Source: CANGYM01 sp044372405
GTDB lineage: Bacteria; Pseudomonadota; Alphaproteobacteria; JAJTHO01; CANGYM01
Reading direction: 5' to 3'
DNA: 21,191 nucleotides
NCBI GenBank assembly: GCA_044372405.1
Contig: JBILRW010000024.1
Location: 1 to 21,191 of the forward strand
The position numbers and the translations under genes are program-made. The notes below the pieces were generated by a model, which saw nothing but the letters and a program-made list of their open reading frames with translations, had not been told where the DNA came from and searched no databases. Below are positions 8,305 through 15,864 of this stretch, in pieces (the stretch's first letter is position 1; each line of letters opens with the position of its first letter).

Positions 8305-10131
8305 CTAACTCACCCGCTTTTTGGCCTGGGTCCGCTCGTTGGGGGTCAAGTAGCGTTTGCGCAGGCGCAGGGATTGTGGCGTGACCTCAAGCAATTCATC
8401 GTCATTGATGTAGCTGATCATGTCTTCCATGCTCATTCTGCGGGGGGGGACCAGGATTAAGGCATCATCTTTACCGGCGGCGCGGATGTTGGTTAATTGT
8501 TTACCTTTCAAAACGTTTATATCCAAATCGTTGTCACGGCTGTGTTCCCCAACGATCATCCCTTGGTACACTTTATCCCCGGGATTGATGAACATGGTGC
8601 CACGATCTTGCAGGTTAAAGATGGCGTAGGCGACGGCCTCTCCCTTGTCTGTTGAAATCAACGCCCCATTGCGACGACCGGCAATATCGCCCTTGTACAG
8701 ACCATAGCTGTGAAACAATCGGTTCAAAACACCGGTTCCTCGGGTATCGGTCAAAAACTGCCCCTGATACCCAATCAGCCCGCGTGAGGGTGCGATAAAG
8801 GTAATACGGGTTTTGCCCCCGCCACTGGGGCGCATATCCACCATTTCGGCCTTGCGGATTGACATTTTTTCAACGACAACGCCGGTGAATTCTTCATCCA
8901 CATCGGCAATGACTTCTTCATAGGGCTCTTCGGTTTGGCCGTCTTCCGTTTTACGCAATAAGACACGGGGACGGGACACGGACATTTCAAAGCCCTCGCG
9001 CCGCATGGTTTCAATCAGAACGCCCAATTGCAATTCCCCCCGTCCGGCCACTTCAAAGGCATCTTTGCCCGTTGTTTCCGAAACACGAATGGCTACATTG
9101 CCCTCATTTTCCGCCATTAAGCGTTCACGAATCATGGTGGAGGTCAGCTTTTTCCCCTCCGTCCCCGCCAAGGGCGAATCGTTCACACTGATGGTAATGG
9201 CCATGGTGGGGGGGTCAATGGGGGTTGTTTTAATGGGCTGTGTCACGGCAGCATCCGCCACGGTATCGGCCACGGTGGCCGCTGTCATACCCGCGATACA
9301 GACGATATCTCCGGATTCAACGAAATCCACAGGAAAACGCTCTAATCCCTTATAAGAAAACAATTTTGTTAAGCGAAAGCGATCTGTTACATTACCATTT
9401 AAATCCAGGGCATGGACCTGGGCGTTGACCCTCGCCGTTCCCGTCACCACGCGGCCCGTTAACACACGGCCCAGGTAGGGGTCATAATCCAGCAGGGTTG
9501 CCAGCATGGAAAACGGTGCCTCGGAATCCACCGTCGGCGCCGGTACATGGCGCAAGACCAAATCCAGCAGGGGGTGCAGATTTTCCCGGGGGGCTTCTAA
9601 ACTTTCCGCGCACCATCCGGCCCGACCGGATGCATAAAGAACGGGGAAGTCCAGTTGCTCCTCATTGGCCTCTAACGCCACAAACAAATCAAAAATTTCG
9701 TTTAAAACATCATCGGGACGCGCATCGGGACGATCAATTTTATTGATCAGAACAATGGGACGCATGCCTTGCTTCAGGGCCTTGGTCAATACGAATTTGG
9801 TTTGGGGCAAGGTACCCTCGGCTGAATCCACCAGCAAAATCACACCATCGGCCATATGAAGAATCCGTTCAACCTCCCCCCCAAAATCCGCGTGGCCTGG
9901 CGTGTCAATAATATTGATGCGGTGACCATCCCAATCAATGGCGGTACATTTGGCCAGGATGGTGATTCCGCGTTCTTTTTCCAGATCTCCTTTATCCATG
10001 GCCCGTTCCGCCACCGCTTGGTTGGTGCGAAAGGTTCCACTTTGGCGCAAAATGGCATCCACCAGGGTCGTTTTTCCATGGTCAACGTGGGCAATAATGG
10101 CAATGTTGCGCAAACGGGTATTTTGGTTCAT
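8305..10131 (-). CDS. typA: ribosome-associated GTPase TypA/BipA
   Basis: The 608-residue translational GTPase is full length for TypA/BipA, which binds the 70S ribosome and helps large-subunit assembly and growth under stress or cold. Motifs: G1 AHVDHGKTTL (14-23), switch region ERGITILAK (53-61), G3 DTPGHADFGGEVER (76-89) and G4 NKID (130-133). EF-G-like domain II and V sequences and the TypA-specific C-terminal domain (SRGLIGYQGQFLTDTRGTG region) follow. AAGGA is about 11 nt before the ATG at 10131. It is convergent with the kinase gene (26 nt between stops) and divergent from the NYN gene, so it is probably monocistronic. Confidence 0.97.
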   Translation of the reverse strand: MNQNTRLRNIAIIAHVDHGKTTLVDAILRQSGTFRTNQAVAERAMDKGDLEKERGITILAKCTAIDWDGHRINIIDTPGHADFGGEVERILHMADGVILLVDSAEGTLPQTKFVLTKALKQGMRPIVLINKIDRPDARPDDVLNEIFDLFVALEANEEQLDFPVLYASGRAGWCAESLEAPRENLHPLLDLVLRHVPAPTVDSEAPFSMLATLLDYDPYLGRVLTGRVVTGTARVNAQVHALDLNGNVTDRFRLTKLFSYKGLERFPVDFVESGDIVCIAGMTAATVADTVADAAVTQPIKTTPIDPPTMAITISVNDSPLAGTEGKKLTSTMIRERLMAENEGNVAIRVSETTGKDAFEVAGRGELQLGVLIETMRREGFEMSVSRPRVLLRKTEDGQTEEPYEEVIADVDEEFTGVVVEKMSIRKAEMVDMRPSGGGKTRITFIAPSRGLIGYQGQFLTDTRGTGVLNRLFHSYGLYKGDIAGRRNGALISTDKGEAVAYAIFNLQDRGTMFINPGDKVYQGMIVGEHSRDNDLDINVLKGKQLTNIRAAGKDDALILVPPRRMSMEDMISYINDDELLEVTPQSLRLRKRYLTPNERTQAKKRVS

Positions 10132-10432
10132 AATAGGGGAATCCTTCGTTTTTTTTAGGCCTCTTCACTTATCATAGTTTTTCGTTTTCAGGAATTTAAT
10201 TTTTTAGTTGCTGGGGCGTGTCATCTGGGTGACGTTTAATCGAAAAAGAGTCTGTGTTTTAGCTCTATAAAAAAATACATAAAAATCAATTATCTAAATT
10301 TGTGCGTGCATTTTTTGAAATTTTCATTGATGATCGCTTTACAAGCGATTAATCTCAGGTTAGATAAGGTACTTGGAAACACAACATGAAACGCCATTAG
10401 ATTATAACAAAAATTAAAGAAAAGGATTTTTT
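10132..10432. other. AT-rich divergent intergenic region between typA and the NYN gene
   Basis: This 301-bp stretch contains no convincing gene. It must hold promoters for both flanking genes. On the minus strand TATGAT (10171-10176) is a plausible -10 for typA, with only a weak -35 (TTAAAT) 17 bp away. On the plus strand TATAAC (10403-10408) could be the -10 of the NYN gene, followed by AAGGA about 7 nt before its ATG; no good -35 is seen. A perfect palindrome, ATCGCTT TAC AAGCGAT, lies at 10333-10349 and might be an operator. All of these assignments are weak. Confidence 0.4.
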
Positions 10433-11071
10433 ATGACCGTATTTTACCCTGCGGAAAAGACATGCTTGTTCATTGACGGGGCCAATCTTTACGCGGCGGC
10501 GAAAGCCTTGAACTTTGATATTGACTATCAGAAACTACTGTCCTTTTTTTCCAAACGCGGTCGTTTGGTGCGGGCGTTTTACTACACCACGCTGATTGAG
10601 GATCAAGAGTATTCCCCCATTAAGCCCCTGGTTGACTGGCTAGATTATAATGGTTTTACCATGGTGACCAAACCTGCCCGTGAATTTACCGATGCCTTTG
10701 GCCGTCGTAAAGTCAAGGGGAATATGGATATTGAGCTGGCCCTGGACATGATTGAAATGGCCCAGCATATGGATCATCTGGTTTTGTTTTCCGGTGATGG
10801 TGATTTTAAACGATTGATCCAGGTGGTTCAAAACAAAGGCGTCCGTGTGTCCGTGGTCAGCACCATTGAAACCAATCCCCCTATGGTGGCAGATGAGCTT
10901 CGTCGTCAAGCCGATCACTTTATTGAACTTTCAAAGCTATCTCAGCACATTGCCCGTGACGGTAACGCCGATGAGCGCCGAGAAAATCAGGCGGCGCGCC
11001 GGGCCCAGTTTGAAGAATCAAAAAATTCAGTAGATCCTTCTGATGAACGCACACCCAGCCTTGCGCTGTAA
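10433..11071 (+). CDS. NYN-domain (LabA/DUF88, PIN-like) putative ribonuclease
   Basis: The 212-residue protein belongs to the LabA-like NYN family, a PIN-like nuclease fold. Conserved acidic residues expected for metal binding are visible: D15 (FIDGANLY), D99 and D105 (GNMDIELALDMIEMA) and D122/D124 (FSGDGDFKRL). The NYN domain occupies about 8-168; the tail (170-212) is charged and looks disordered. RNA cleavage is the likely activity by family, but the substrate is unknown. AAGGA precedes the ATG by about 7 nt. Its TAA shares bases with the ATG of the next gene (TAATG, 11069-11073), so it is co-translated with a uracil-DNA glycosylase. Confidence 0.88.
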   Translation: MTVFYPAEKTCLFIDGANLYAAAKALNFDIDYQKLLSFFSKRGRLVRAFYYTTLIEDQEYSPIKPLVDWLDYNGFTMVTKPAREFTDAFGRRKVKGNMDIELALDMIEMAQHMDHLVLFSGDGDFKRLIQVVQNKGVRVSVVSTIETNPPMVADELRRQADHFIELSKLSQHIARDGNADERRENQAARRAQFEESKNSVDPSDERTPSLAL

Positions 11072-11721
11072 TGTCATTGTTGGGGTTTGATAACGTCCAT
11101 AGTGCCCCGTGTACGCTGTGTCCCCGTTTATGTGATTTTCGATTGGAAAATCACCAAAGCCATCCCCATTATTACAATGCGCCGGTTCCGTCTTTTGGGG
11201 ACCTGTCGGCGCGGTTATTGATTGTGGGCTTGGCCCCGGGCCTGTCGGGGGCCAATGCGACGGGGCGGCCCTTTACGGGAGATTATGCCGGTTTGGTTTT
11301 GTATCCTGCTTTGATTCGCCGTGGTTTGGCCTCGGGCAACTATGGGGCCCGCCCTGATGATGGTTTGCAGTTGGTGGATACCCGAATCACCAACACGGTG
11401 CGTTGCGTGCCCCCCCAAAACAAACCAACAACCCAGGAAATCCGTACCTGTAGAGATTTTCTGGCCCAAGAAATCGCCGCCATGCCGAATTTGGAGGTTG
11501 TTTTAACACTGGGCAAAATTGCCTATGACACAACCTTGGGCGTTTTGGGCGGCACGCTAAAAAACGCACCTTTTGCCCATGCGCAGGTGGTGCAGCAAGG
11601 GCGTTATACCTTGGTGGTAAGTTATCATACGTCGCGGTATAATATCAATACGGGACGCTTAACTGAGGGCATGTTTGATGATATTATGAAAACCGTGGCA
11701 GCTAAAATGATGAAAAATTAA
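11071..11721 (+). CDS. family-5 uracil-DNA glycosylase (UdgB type, Fe-S)
   Basis: A 216-residue DNA repair enzyme that removes uracil and some deaminated purines. Family-5 motif 1, GLAPGLSGANATGRPFTGDYAG, spans 53-74; this family lacks the polar catalytic residue of families 1 and 4 at this site. Motif 2 is HTSRYN (186-191), a variant of the usual HPSRQN. Four cysteines sit where [4Fe-4S] ligands are expected: C14 and C17 (CTLC), C112 (RCVPP) and C127 (TCRDFL). Length fits the family. The start overlaps the NYN gene stop, and no other start would give the N-terminal cysteine pair a better context. It is convergent with rpsG. Confidence 0.9.
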   Translation: MSLLGFDNVHSAPCTLCPRLCDFRLENHQSHPHYYNAPVPSFGDLSARLLIVGLAPGLSGANATGRPFTGDYAGLVLYPALIRRGLASGNYGARPDDGLQLVDTRITNTVRCVPPQNKPTTQEIRTCRDFLAQEIAAMPNLEVVLTLGKIAYDTTLGVLGGTLKNAPFAHAQVVQQGRYTLVVSYHTSRYNINTGRLTEGMFDDIMKTVAAKMMKN

Positions 11722-11768
11722 CGGAGTATCTTTATTAACCGTCATCTACCCTGTTTTTTTTGGATGCG

Positions 11769-11854
11769 GTTATTGCGAGCGCAGTGAAGAAACCCAGAAA
11801 TGCTGCCGTGGAAAGAGTGGATTGCCAGGCCTCCTGGGGAGACTCGGAATTGAC
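11769..11854. repeat. MITE-like palindromic repeat, copy 3 (decayed core)
   Basis: This 86-bp block lines up base for base with the inner core of the full-length copies: GTTATTGCGAGCGCAG at the left, GGATTGCCAGGCCTCCT in the middle, and CTCGGAATTGAC at the right. The inner inverted repeats are now mismatched and the outer AGGACTTAC ends are not recognisable. The distance between the inner arms (86 bp) is identical to that in copies 1 and 2. Orientation is the same as copy 2. It lies in the 254-bp space between the convergent udgB-type gene and rpsG. The short open frames through it are by-products of the repeat. Confidence 0.75.
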
Positions 11855-11975
11855 GAGAAAAAAAGTGAAAGGGAAAGTGAATTGGCATAAGTCCTCCCTG
11901 ACAAAGGAGTTTTTATGCGCCACAAGAAGTATTCACGAGATCGCAGCCAAAGTAAGGCCCTAATCCCCGCATATC

Positions 11976-12446
11976 CTACCAACGAAAATGGGCAAAGGAT
12001 TTGTTGGCTTCGGCCATACGGTGGCTATCTTCCCGTTTTTTACGGGCGGCGCCGGTGTCGTTGGCGGCATCGATCATTTCACTGGCCAGGCGGTCGCGCA
12101 TGGTGCGTTCGTTGCGGGAACGGGCCGCGCCGATAATCCAACGAATGGACAGGGCTTGGCTGCGACGATCGGGCACCTGCATGGGAACCTGGTACGTGGC
12201 CCCACCGACACGGCGAGAGCGCACCTCAACATTGGGGCGAATGTTGCTTATGGCATCCAAAAACACGTCAATGCCGGGACGTTTGGCTTTACGTTCAACA
12301 ATTTCCAGGGCACCGTAAAAGGCACTCTCGGCCTTTGATTTTTTTCCATCCAGCGTCATGCTGTTGATAAATTTTGTCACAACAACATTGTGATAACGGG
12401 GATCAGGGTGAACTTCACGTTTAACAGCAGCGCGACGACGGGACAT
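11976..12446 (-). CDS. rpsG: 30S ribosomal protein S7
   Basis: The 156-residue S7 primary-binding protein organises the head of the 30S subunit and contacts E-site tRNA. The start (MSRRRAAVKREVHPDPRY), the core VRSRRVGGATYQVPMQV, and the C-terminal HRMAEANKSFAHFRW are all typical of bacterial S7. It lies 41 nt after rpsL, the standard str-operon order. However fusA and tuf do not follow; the next gene is a convergent glycosylase, so the operon ends here in this genome. Confidence 0.98.
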   Translation of the reverse strand: MSRRRAAVKREVHPDPRYHNVVVTKFINSMTLDGKKSKAESAFYGALEIVERKAKRPGIDVFLDAISNIRPNVEVRSRRVGGATYQVPMQVPDRRSQALSIRWIIGAARSRNERTMRDRLASEMIDAANDTGAARKKREDSHRMAEANKSFAHFRW

Positions 12447-12487
12447 ATTTAATCAAAACCTGTTTCAATGTTTTAAAGGTCAAGGGG

Positions 12488-12859
12488 TTATTTTGGACGT
12501 TTGGCACCGTAAAGAGAACGGCGTTGTTTTCTGTTTTTGACACCCTGGGTATCCAACGTACCACGAATCATATGGTAACGAACACCGGGTAAGTCTTTCA
12601 CACGGCCCCCACGGATCAGAACAACAGAGTGTTCCTGCAGGTTGTGACCTTCCCCAGGGATATAACTGATGACTTCATAGCCGCTGGTTAAACGAACACG
12701 GGCGACCTTACGCAAGGCGGAGTTAGGCTTTTTGGGTGTCGTTGTGTAAACGCGGGTGCAAACACCCCGACGTTGTGGACATTCTTTCAGGGCGGGAACC
12801 TTGTCCCGTTTGGCAATTTTACGACGCGGATTGCGGATAAGCTGATTAATTGTGGGCAT
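12488..12859 (-). CDS. rpsL: 30S ribosomal protein S12
   Basis: The 123-residue decoding-centre protein is full length. The conserved TTTPKKPNSALRKVARV block (39-55) and RGGRVKDLPGVRYH (83-96) are present. K43 and K88, the usual positions of streptomycin-resistance changes, have the sensitive-type lysine, and D89 is the usual methylthiolation site. It is the first gene of the rpsL-rpsG unit and has a good promoter candidate at 12902-12930 on the minus strand. Confidence 0.98.
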   Translation of the reverse strand: MPTINQLIRNPRRKIAKRDKVPALKECPQRRGVCTRVYTTTPKKPNSALRKVARVRLTSGYEVISYIPGEGHNLQEHSVVLIRGGRVKDLPGVRYHMIRGTLDTQGVKNRKQRRSLYGAKRPK

Positions 12860-12901
12860 GCGAGACCGAGAATTCCTGTTTTGTCATCAAAAAGTTCCCT
12901 T

Positions 12902-12930
12902 TTGTTAAGGGTATTTGGTGCCCTTGTCAA
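12902..12930 (-). promoter_or_regulatory. candidate sigma-70 promoter for rpsL-rpsG
   Basis: On the minus strand a perfect -35 TTGACA (12925-12930) is followed after 17 bp by TAACAA (12902-12907) as a moderate -10. It is about 40 bp upstream of the rpsL ATG and downstream of the TPR gene, so it would drive the ribosomal protein operon alone. Confidence 0.5.
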
Positions 12931-12938
12931 GGAAGAAT

Positions 12939-12958
12939 TCGCGAAGAAGAATTCGCGA
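12939..12958 (-). terminator. candidate hairpin terminator of the TPR lipoprotein gene
   Basis: A perfect 7-bp inverted repeat, TCGCGAA-GAAGAA-TTCGCGA, lies 18 bp past the TPR gene stop. On the minus strand the stem is followed by ATTCTTCCTT, a poor T-tract, and then directly by the -35 of the rpsL promoter. The same bases can also be read as a 14-bp tandem repeat (12931-12944 and 12945-12958, 13/14 identical). The role is inferred from position. Confidence 0.35.
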
Positions 12959-12976
12959 TGTTTTTTCCTTGTTTGC

Positions 12977-14719
12977 CTAAAAACGGGCCTCGACTTTGGC
13001 CAGCTTATCCAGAAGCTCTTCTTCGGTAATATCCTGGGTGGCGTTTGGGCTGGCGTTTTTACTCAGACGAAGCATTTCAAGGGCATTTTTCCATGCGAAT
13101 TCCGCCAGTTGATGCTTTCCCATGGCCCACAGAACATCGCCGTAGTGGCTTAAAATCACGGGCTCGGCGCTGGAGAGCATGACGGCTTTTTCCAGGTGAA
13201 GTAAGGCTTTTTCGTTTTCCCCTTTTTTATGGTATCCCCAGGCCAGGCTATCTAAAATTTCTGGGCTGTTGGGGGCAAGAGTCAGGGCCTTTTCCAGCAG
13301 CGCAATCCCCTGATCCACCTGAACCCCCCGATCAATCCAGGAATAGGCCAAATAATTCAGGATCATCGGATCTTCGGGGTTGAGCGCAATGGCTTTAAGC
13401 AGGTCTTTTTCAGACGCCTCCCACTGTTTCAAACGTTCATAGCAAACGCCGCGACTGTAATAAAGTGCCCCATCGGGCGCACCCTGTGACGCCTTAATCA
13501 GCGCATCATACAGCGGCAAAGCATCGGAAAAACGCTGATTGATTTTCAGCAAATCCGCATACAGTTTTTTAACGGCAAGATTGTTCGGATAACGGTCATG
13601 AAGCGGCGCGATGATGGCCAGGGCTTCATCGTTTTTCTGGTCTTTGATTTTTAGATGCGCTTGATAAACCTGGGCTATCCAAAAAAGGGGGTTTGTTTCG
13701 GGAATGCGACGATACAGGGCCTCAGCCTCACGGAGGGCGTCCAGTTCCTTTAGCAATTGGGCCAAATGCAAGGTGCTAAAGGCATTATCCGGCATCAGGG
13801 TATGGGCCAGCAACGCATACATCAGGGCATCTTCTTGGGACCCCGGACGATTAAAAAGAGACGAAAGATCCTGAAACAAATAAAAAACACCCTGGGTAGG
13901 GTCCTTTAGAAGGGGGAGCGTCCCCTGTTTTGCCATGTTTATGATGGTTTCCGTCATATCGGGATCGAGGCCCGCCCGTAGCAAAAGGCCCTGATCCGGG
14001 GATTGATTTTCCTGCTGCATCAATGCCGCTGTTGTGATCAAAACGCTAACGGGAACGGATTTTAAATCGGCGATGGAGGCCTGAAGGGCTTTTAAGGCCT
14101 CTCCAGGTTTGTTTAACAAGATCAGGGCATACCCCCGCTGAACGTTGGCAAGAACCGACAGATCGCCGGCTTCTGTCTCCACAAATTCAGCCAGTATTTG
14201 ATCTTGGGCCACGTTTTTTTCTGGACTGGCGTGACGGGCCATGGAAAGCCAGCCCCGAAAAAAGGGCGCTAAACTTTGATACGTCGCATTGGACGCCAGG
14301 GTCGGTAAGAACGTGGCGGCCTGATCCCAGTCCTTTTTTTTATAGTTTTCAAAAAACGAAAGGACATAAAATGGGGCATCCCGATCCTCGGGTTTCAGGC
14401 GAGCGTTTTCCTTAAGTGCCCCCGGCAGATCCCTGGCCAGCAGGGCCGCATACCGGGCATAGCGAATCATGGACGCATCATAGCCGCCCAGGGTCAGGAC
14501 CGCCTGGGCATGGGCATATGCATGTTTGGGATCGCCGTCCCGTTCCGCAAATTGGGCAATCAGAAAACTGCCGGCCAGGGTATCGGGTAAGGGGGGGGGT
14601 GCTTTTTCGGTAATTTCCTGGGAACTGGGGGTGTCTTGATCTGTTTTTTCCTCTGCCTTGCATGACGTCATCAGGATGAGGAGAGCGACCAAAGGGAAGA
14701 GTTTAAAAAAAGAAGCCAT
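12977..14719 (-). CDS. tetratricopeptide-repeat lipoprotein
   Basis: A 580-residue protein with a lipoprotein signal: a short basic start, a hydrophobic stretch (7-18) and lipobox LMTSC with C20 as the lipidation site. A polar linker (KAEEKTDQDT) is followed by many helix-turn-helix TPR units over almost the entire length, clearest at the C-terminus (ALYYSRGVCYERLKQWEASEKD, then units every ~34 residues to about 560). It should sit on a membrane facing the periplasm and act as a protein-interaction scaffold. Similar TPR proteins are widespread in alphaproteobacteria, but no specific role can be read from the sequence. It is divergent from the family-4 glycosylase gene, with 97 bp between starts. 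Confidence 0.85.
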   Translation of the reverse strand: MASFFKLFPLVALLILMTSCKAEEKTDQDTPSSQEITEKAPPPLPDTLAGSFLIAQFAERDGDPKHAYAHAQAVLTLGGYDASMIRYARYAALLARDLPGALKENARLKPEDRDAPFYVLSFFENYKKKDWDQAATFLPTLASNATYQSLAPFFRGWLSMARHASPEKNVAQDQILAEFVETEAGDLSVLANVQRGYALILLNKPGEALKALQASIADLKSVPVSVLITTAALMQQENQSPDQGLLLRAGLDPDMTETIINMAKQGTLPLLKDPTQGVFYLFQDLSSLFNRPGSQEDALMYALLAHTLMPDNAFSTLHLAQLLKELDALREAEALYRRIPETNPLFWIAQVYQAHLKIKDQKNDEALAIIAPLHDRYPNNLAVKKLYADLLKINQRFSDALPLYDALIKASQGAPDGALYYSRGVCYERLKQWEASEKDLLKAIALNPEDPMILNYLAYSWIDRGVQVDQGIALLEKALTLAPNSPEILDSLAWGYHKKGENEKALLHLEKAVMLSSAEPVILSHYGDVLWAMGKHQLAEFAWKNALEMLRLSKNASPNATQDITEEELLDKLAKVEARF

Positions 14720-14816
14720 GCTTTTATCTTTATGCTAGTATCCAAGGCACCACAGAAAAGGTTATTTGTTATAGTCCGACTTAAGAACCGGCGCAAGGGA
14801 GGTCTGATTTTTATCC

Positions 14817-15572
14817 ATGGGGGACACAGCGTCTGTTTCAGGGGGGGCTTTGAACGCTTTTTTATGGTCCATCGGGGCGGATGAGGTGGTTTCCGAAATA
14901 CCGTTAACCTGGTGGGCGGAGGACGCCCCCGAAAAATCCCAAGAAAACAATACTTTTTCAAGAGAAACTCTACAGCGACTCTCTGACCCTATTTCGTTGG
15001 ATTCCCCCAAAAGCCTTCACTTTGAAACCCTAAAGGACTTGCGCCTGGCGCTGGAGGCCATAACAGATTTTGCCCTGAAACAAACGGCAACGCAGCTGGT
15101 GTTTGGGGAGGGGCCCCTAAACCCCGATATTATGGTCATTGGCGAAGCCCCGGGTAACGAAGAGGATCAGTCCGGACGTCCCTTTGTCGGTGTCAGTGGC
15201 CAGTTGATGAACCGGATGTTATCGGCGGCGGGCTACGCCAGAGAAACCTGCTATATCACCAACATGATCCCCTGGCGTCCCCCGGGAAATCGCACACCCA
15301 CACCGGATGAGGTCACGCGTATGATGCCGTTTTTGCGGGAACACATTCGTCTGGTTCAGCCAAAGTCTTTATTAGTGCTGGGCGGCGTATCTGCCAAAGC
15401 GATTTTGGGCACCGATACCGGCATTATGCGCCTGCGGGGCCGGATTCACACCCTGGAAGGTCTGGGGATTCCCGTGGTTCCCACATTTCACCCCTCGTAC
15501 CTACTGCGCACCCCCCTACAAAAACAACAGGCGTGGGAAGATGTGTTGATGTTGAAGGAACGGTTGGGGTAA
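14817..15572 (+). CDS. family-4 uracil-DNA glycosylase (lacking the expected Fe-S cysteines)
   Basis: A 251-residue family-4 (UdgA-like) uracil-DNA glycosylase with the N-terminal extension (1-~75) found in alphaproteobacterial members. Motif 1 GEAPGNEEDQSGRPFVG is at 109-125, PWRPPGNRTPTPDE at 152-165, and motif 2 HPSYLLR at 225-231, so the uracil-binding fold is complete. The four cysteines that bind [4Fe-4S] in typical family-4 enzymes are missing: the N-terminal CxLK site reads FALK (85-88), and later positions are W153 and M169/M170. The only cysteine is C145. GGGAGG lies about 14 nt before the ATG, and an in-frame stop just upstream rules out an earlier start. TATAGT at 14770-14775 could be the -10. 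Confidence 0.9.
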   Translation: MGDTASVSGGALNAFLWSIGADEVVSEIPLTWWAEDAPEKSQENNTFSRETLQRLSDPISLDSPKSLHFETLKDLRLALEAITDFALKQTATQLVFGEGPLNPDIMVIGEAPGNEEDQSGRPFVGVSGQLMNRMLSAAGYARETCYITNMIPWRPPGNRTPTPDEVTRMMPFLREHIRLVQPKSLLVLGGVSAKAILGTDTGIMRLRGRIHTLEGLGIPVVPTFHPSYLLRTPLQKQQAWEDVLMLKERLG

Positions 15573-15596
15573 GCGTGATACAACATAGAAATCCCC

Positions 15597-15630
15597 TTGA
15601 CAAACGTACGCAATCATGTACTGTATAAAA
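15597..15630 (+). promoter_or_regulatory. candidate promoter/operator of the toxin-antitoxin pair
   Basis: A perfect -35 TTGACA (15597-15602) is followed by TACTGT (15619-15624, 16-bp spacer) or TATAAA (15624-15629, 21-bp spacer). Two GTAC half-sites (15606-15609 and 15618-15621) lie in the spacer, where a YefM-type antitoxin could bind; the E. coli yefM operator is built on TGTACA, so this resemblance is only suggestive. Transcription would start at or next to the antitoxin ATG at 15631. Confidence 0.45.
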
Positions 15631-15864
15631 ATGCATATCCTCTCCCCCACCGATGCCCGAAAACAATGGTTCAGCCTGTTGAATCAGGTCCAGGACGATC
15701 CTTGCCTGATTAAGGGCAAGCATCACCACGCGGTCCTGGTATCCCAAGACGACTGGGAAGCGATGCAGGAAACCCTTTATTTGTTGTCCATCCCCGGGAT
15801 GAGGGAGTCTTTGATCCACGGACGCGACGTGCCCCTGTCCTCGTGCACAGAGCTGAAGCCATGA
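15631..15864 (+). CDS. type II antitoxin, Phd/YefM family
   Basis: A 77-residue antitoxin whose N-terminus (MHILSPTDARKQWFSLLNQV) forms the Phd/YefM DNA-binding fold and whose middle shows the typical AVLVSQDDWEAMQETLYLLSIPGMRES (34-60). The C-terminal tail (about 61-77) would wrap the toxin. ATG 15631 is preferred over an in-frame ATG at 15616 because family members begin at this point. There is no Shine-Dalgarno sequence and the promoter almost touches the start, so leaderless translation is possible. Its TGA overlaps the toxin ATG (ATGA, 15861-15864), giving translational coupling. It probably represses its own promoter, as family members do. Confidence 0.85.
   Translation: MHILSPTDARKQWFSLLNQVQDDPCLIKGKHHHAVLVSQDDWEAMQETLYLLSIPGMRESLIHGRDVPLSSCTELKP

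Noticed and set aside
8277..10376. AGGTACTTGG present on both sides of typA (8277-8286 and 10367-10376), as possible flanking repeats
   Set aside because: A shared 10-mer is expected many times by chance in 21 kb, and no longer match surrounds it.
11760..11963. Small plus-strand open frame starting MDAVIASAVKKPRN
   Set aside because: It is the translation of repeat copy 3 plus flanking spacer; the peptide type is a known product of spurious annotation over this repeat.
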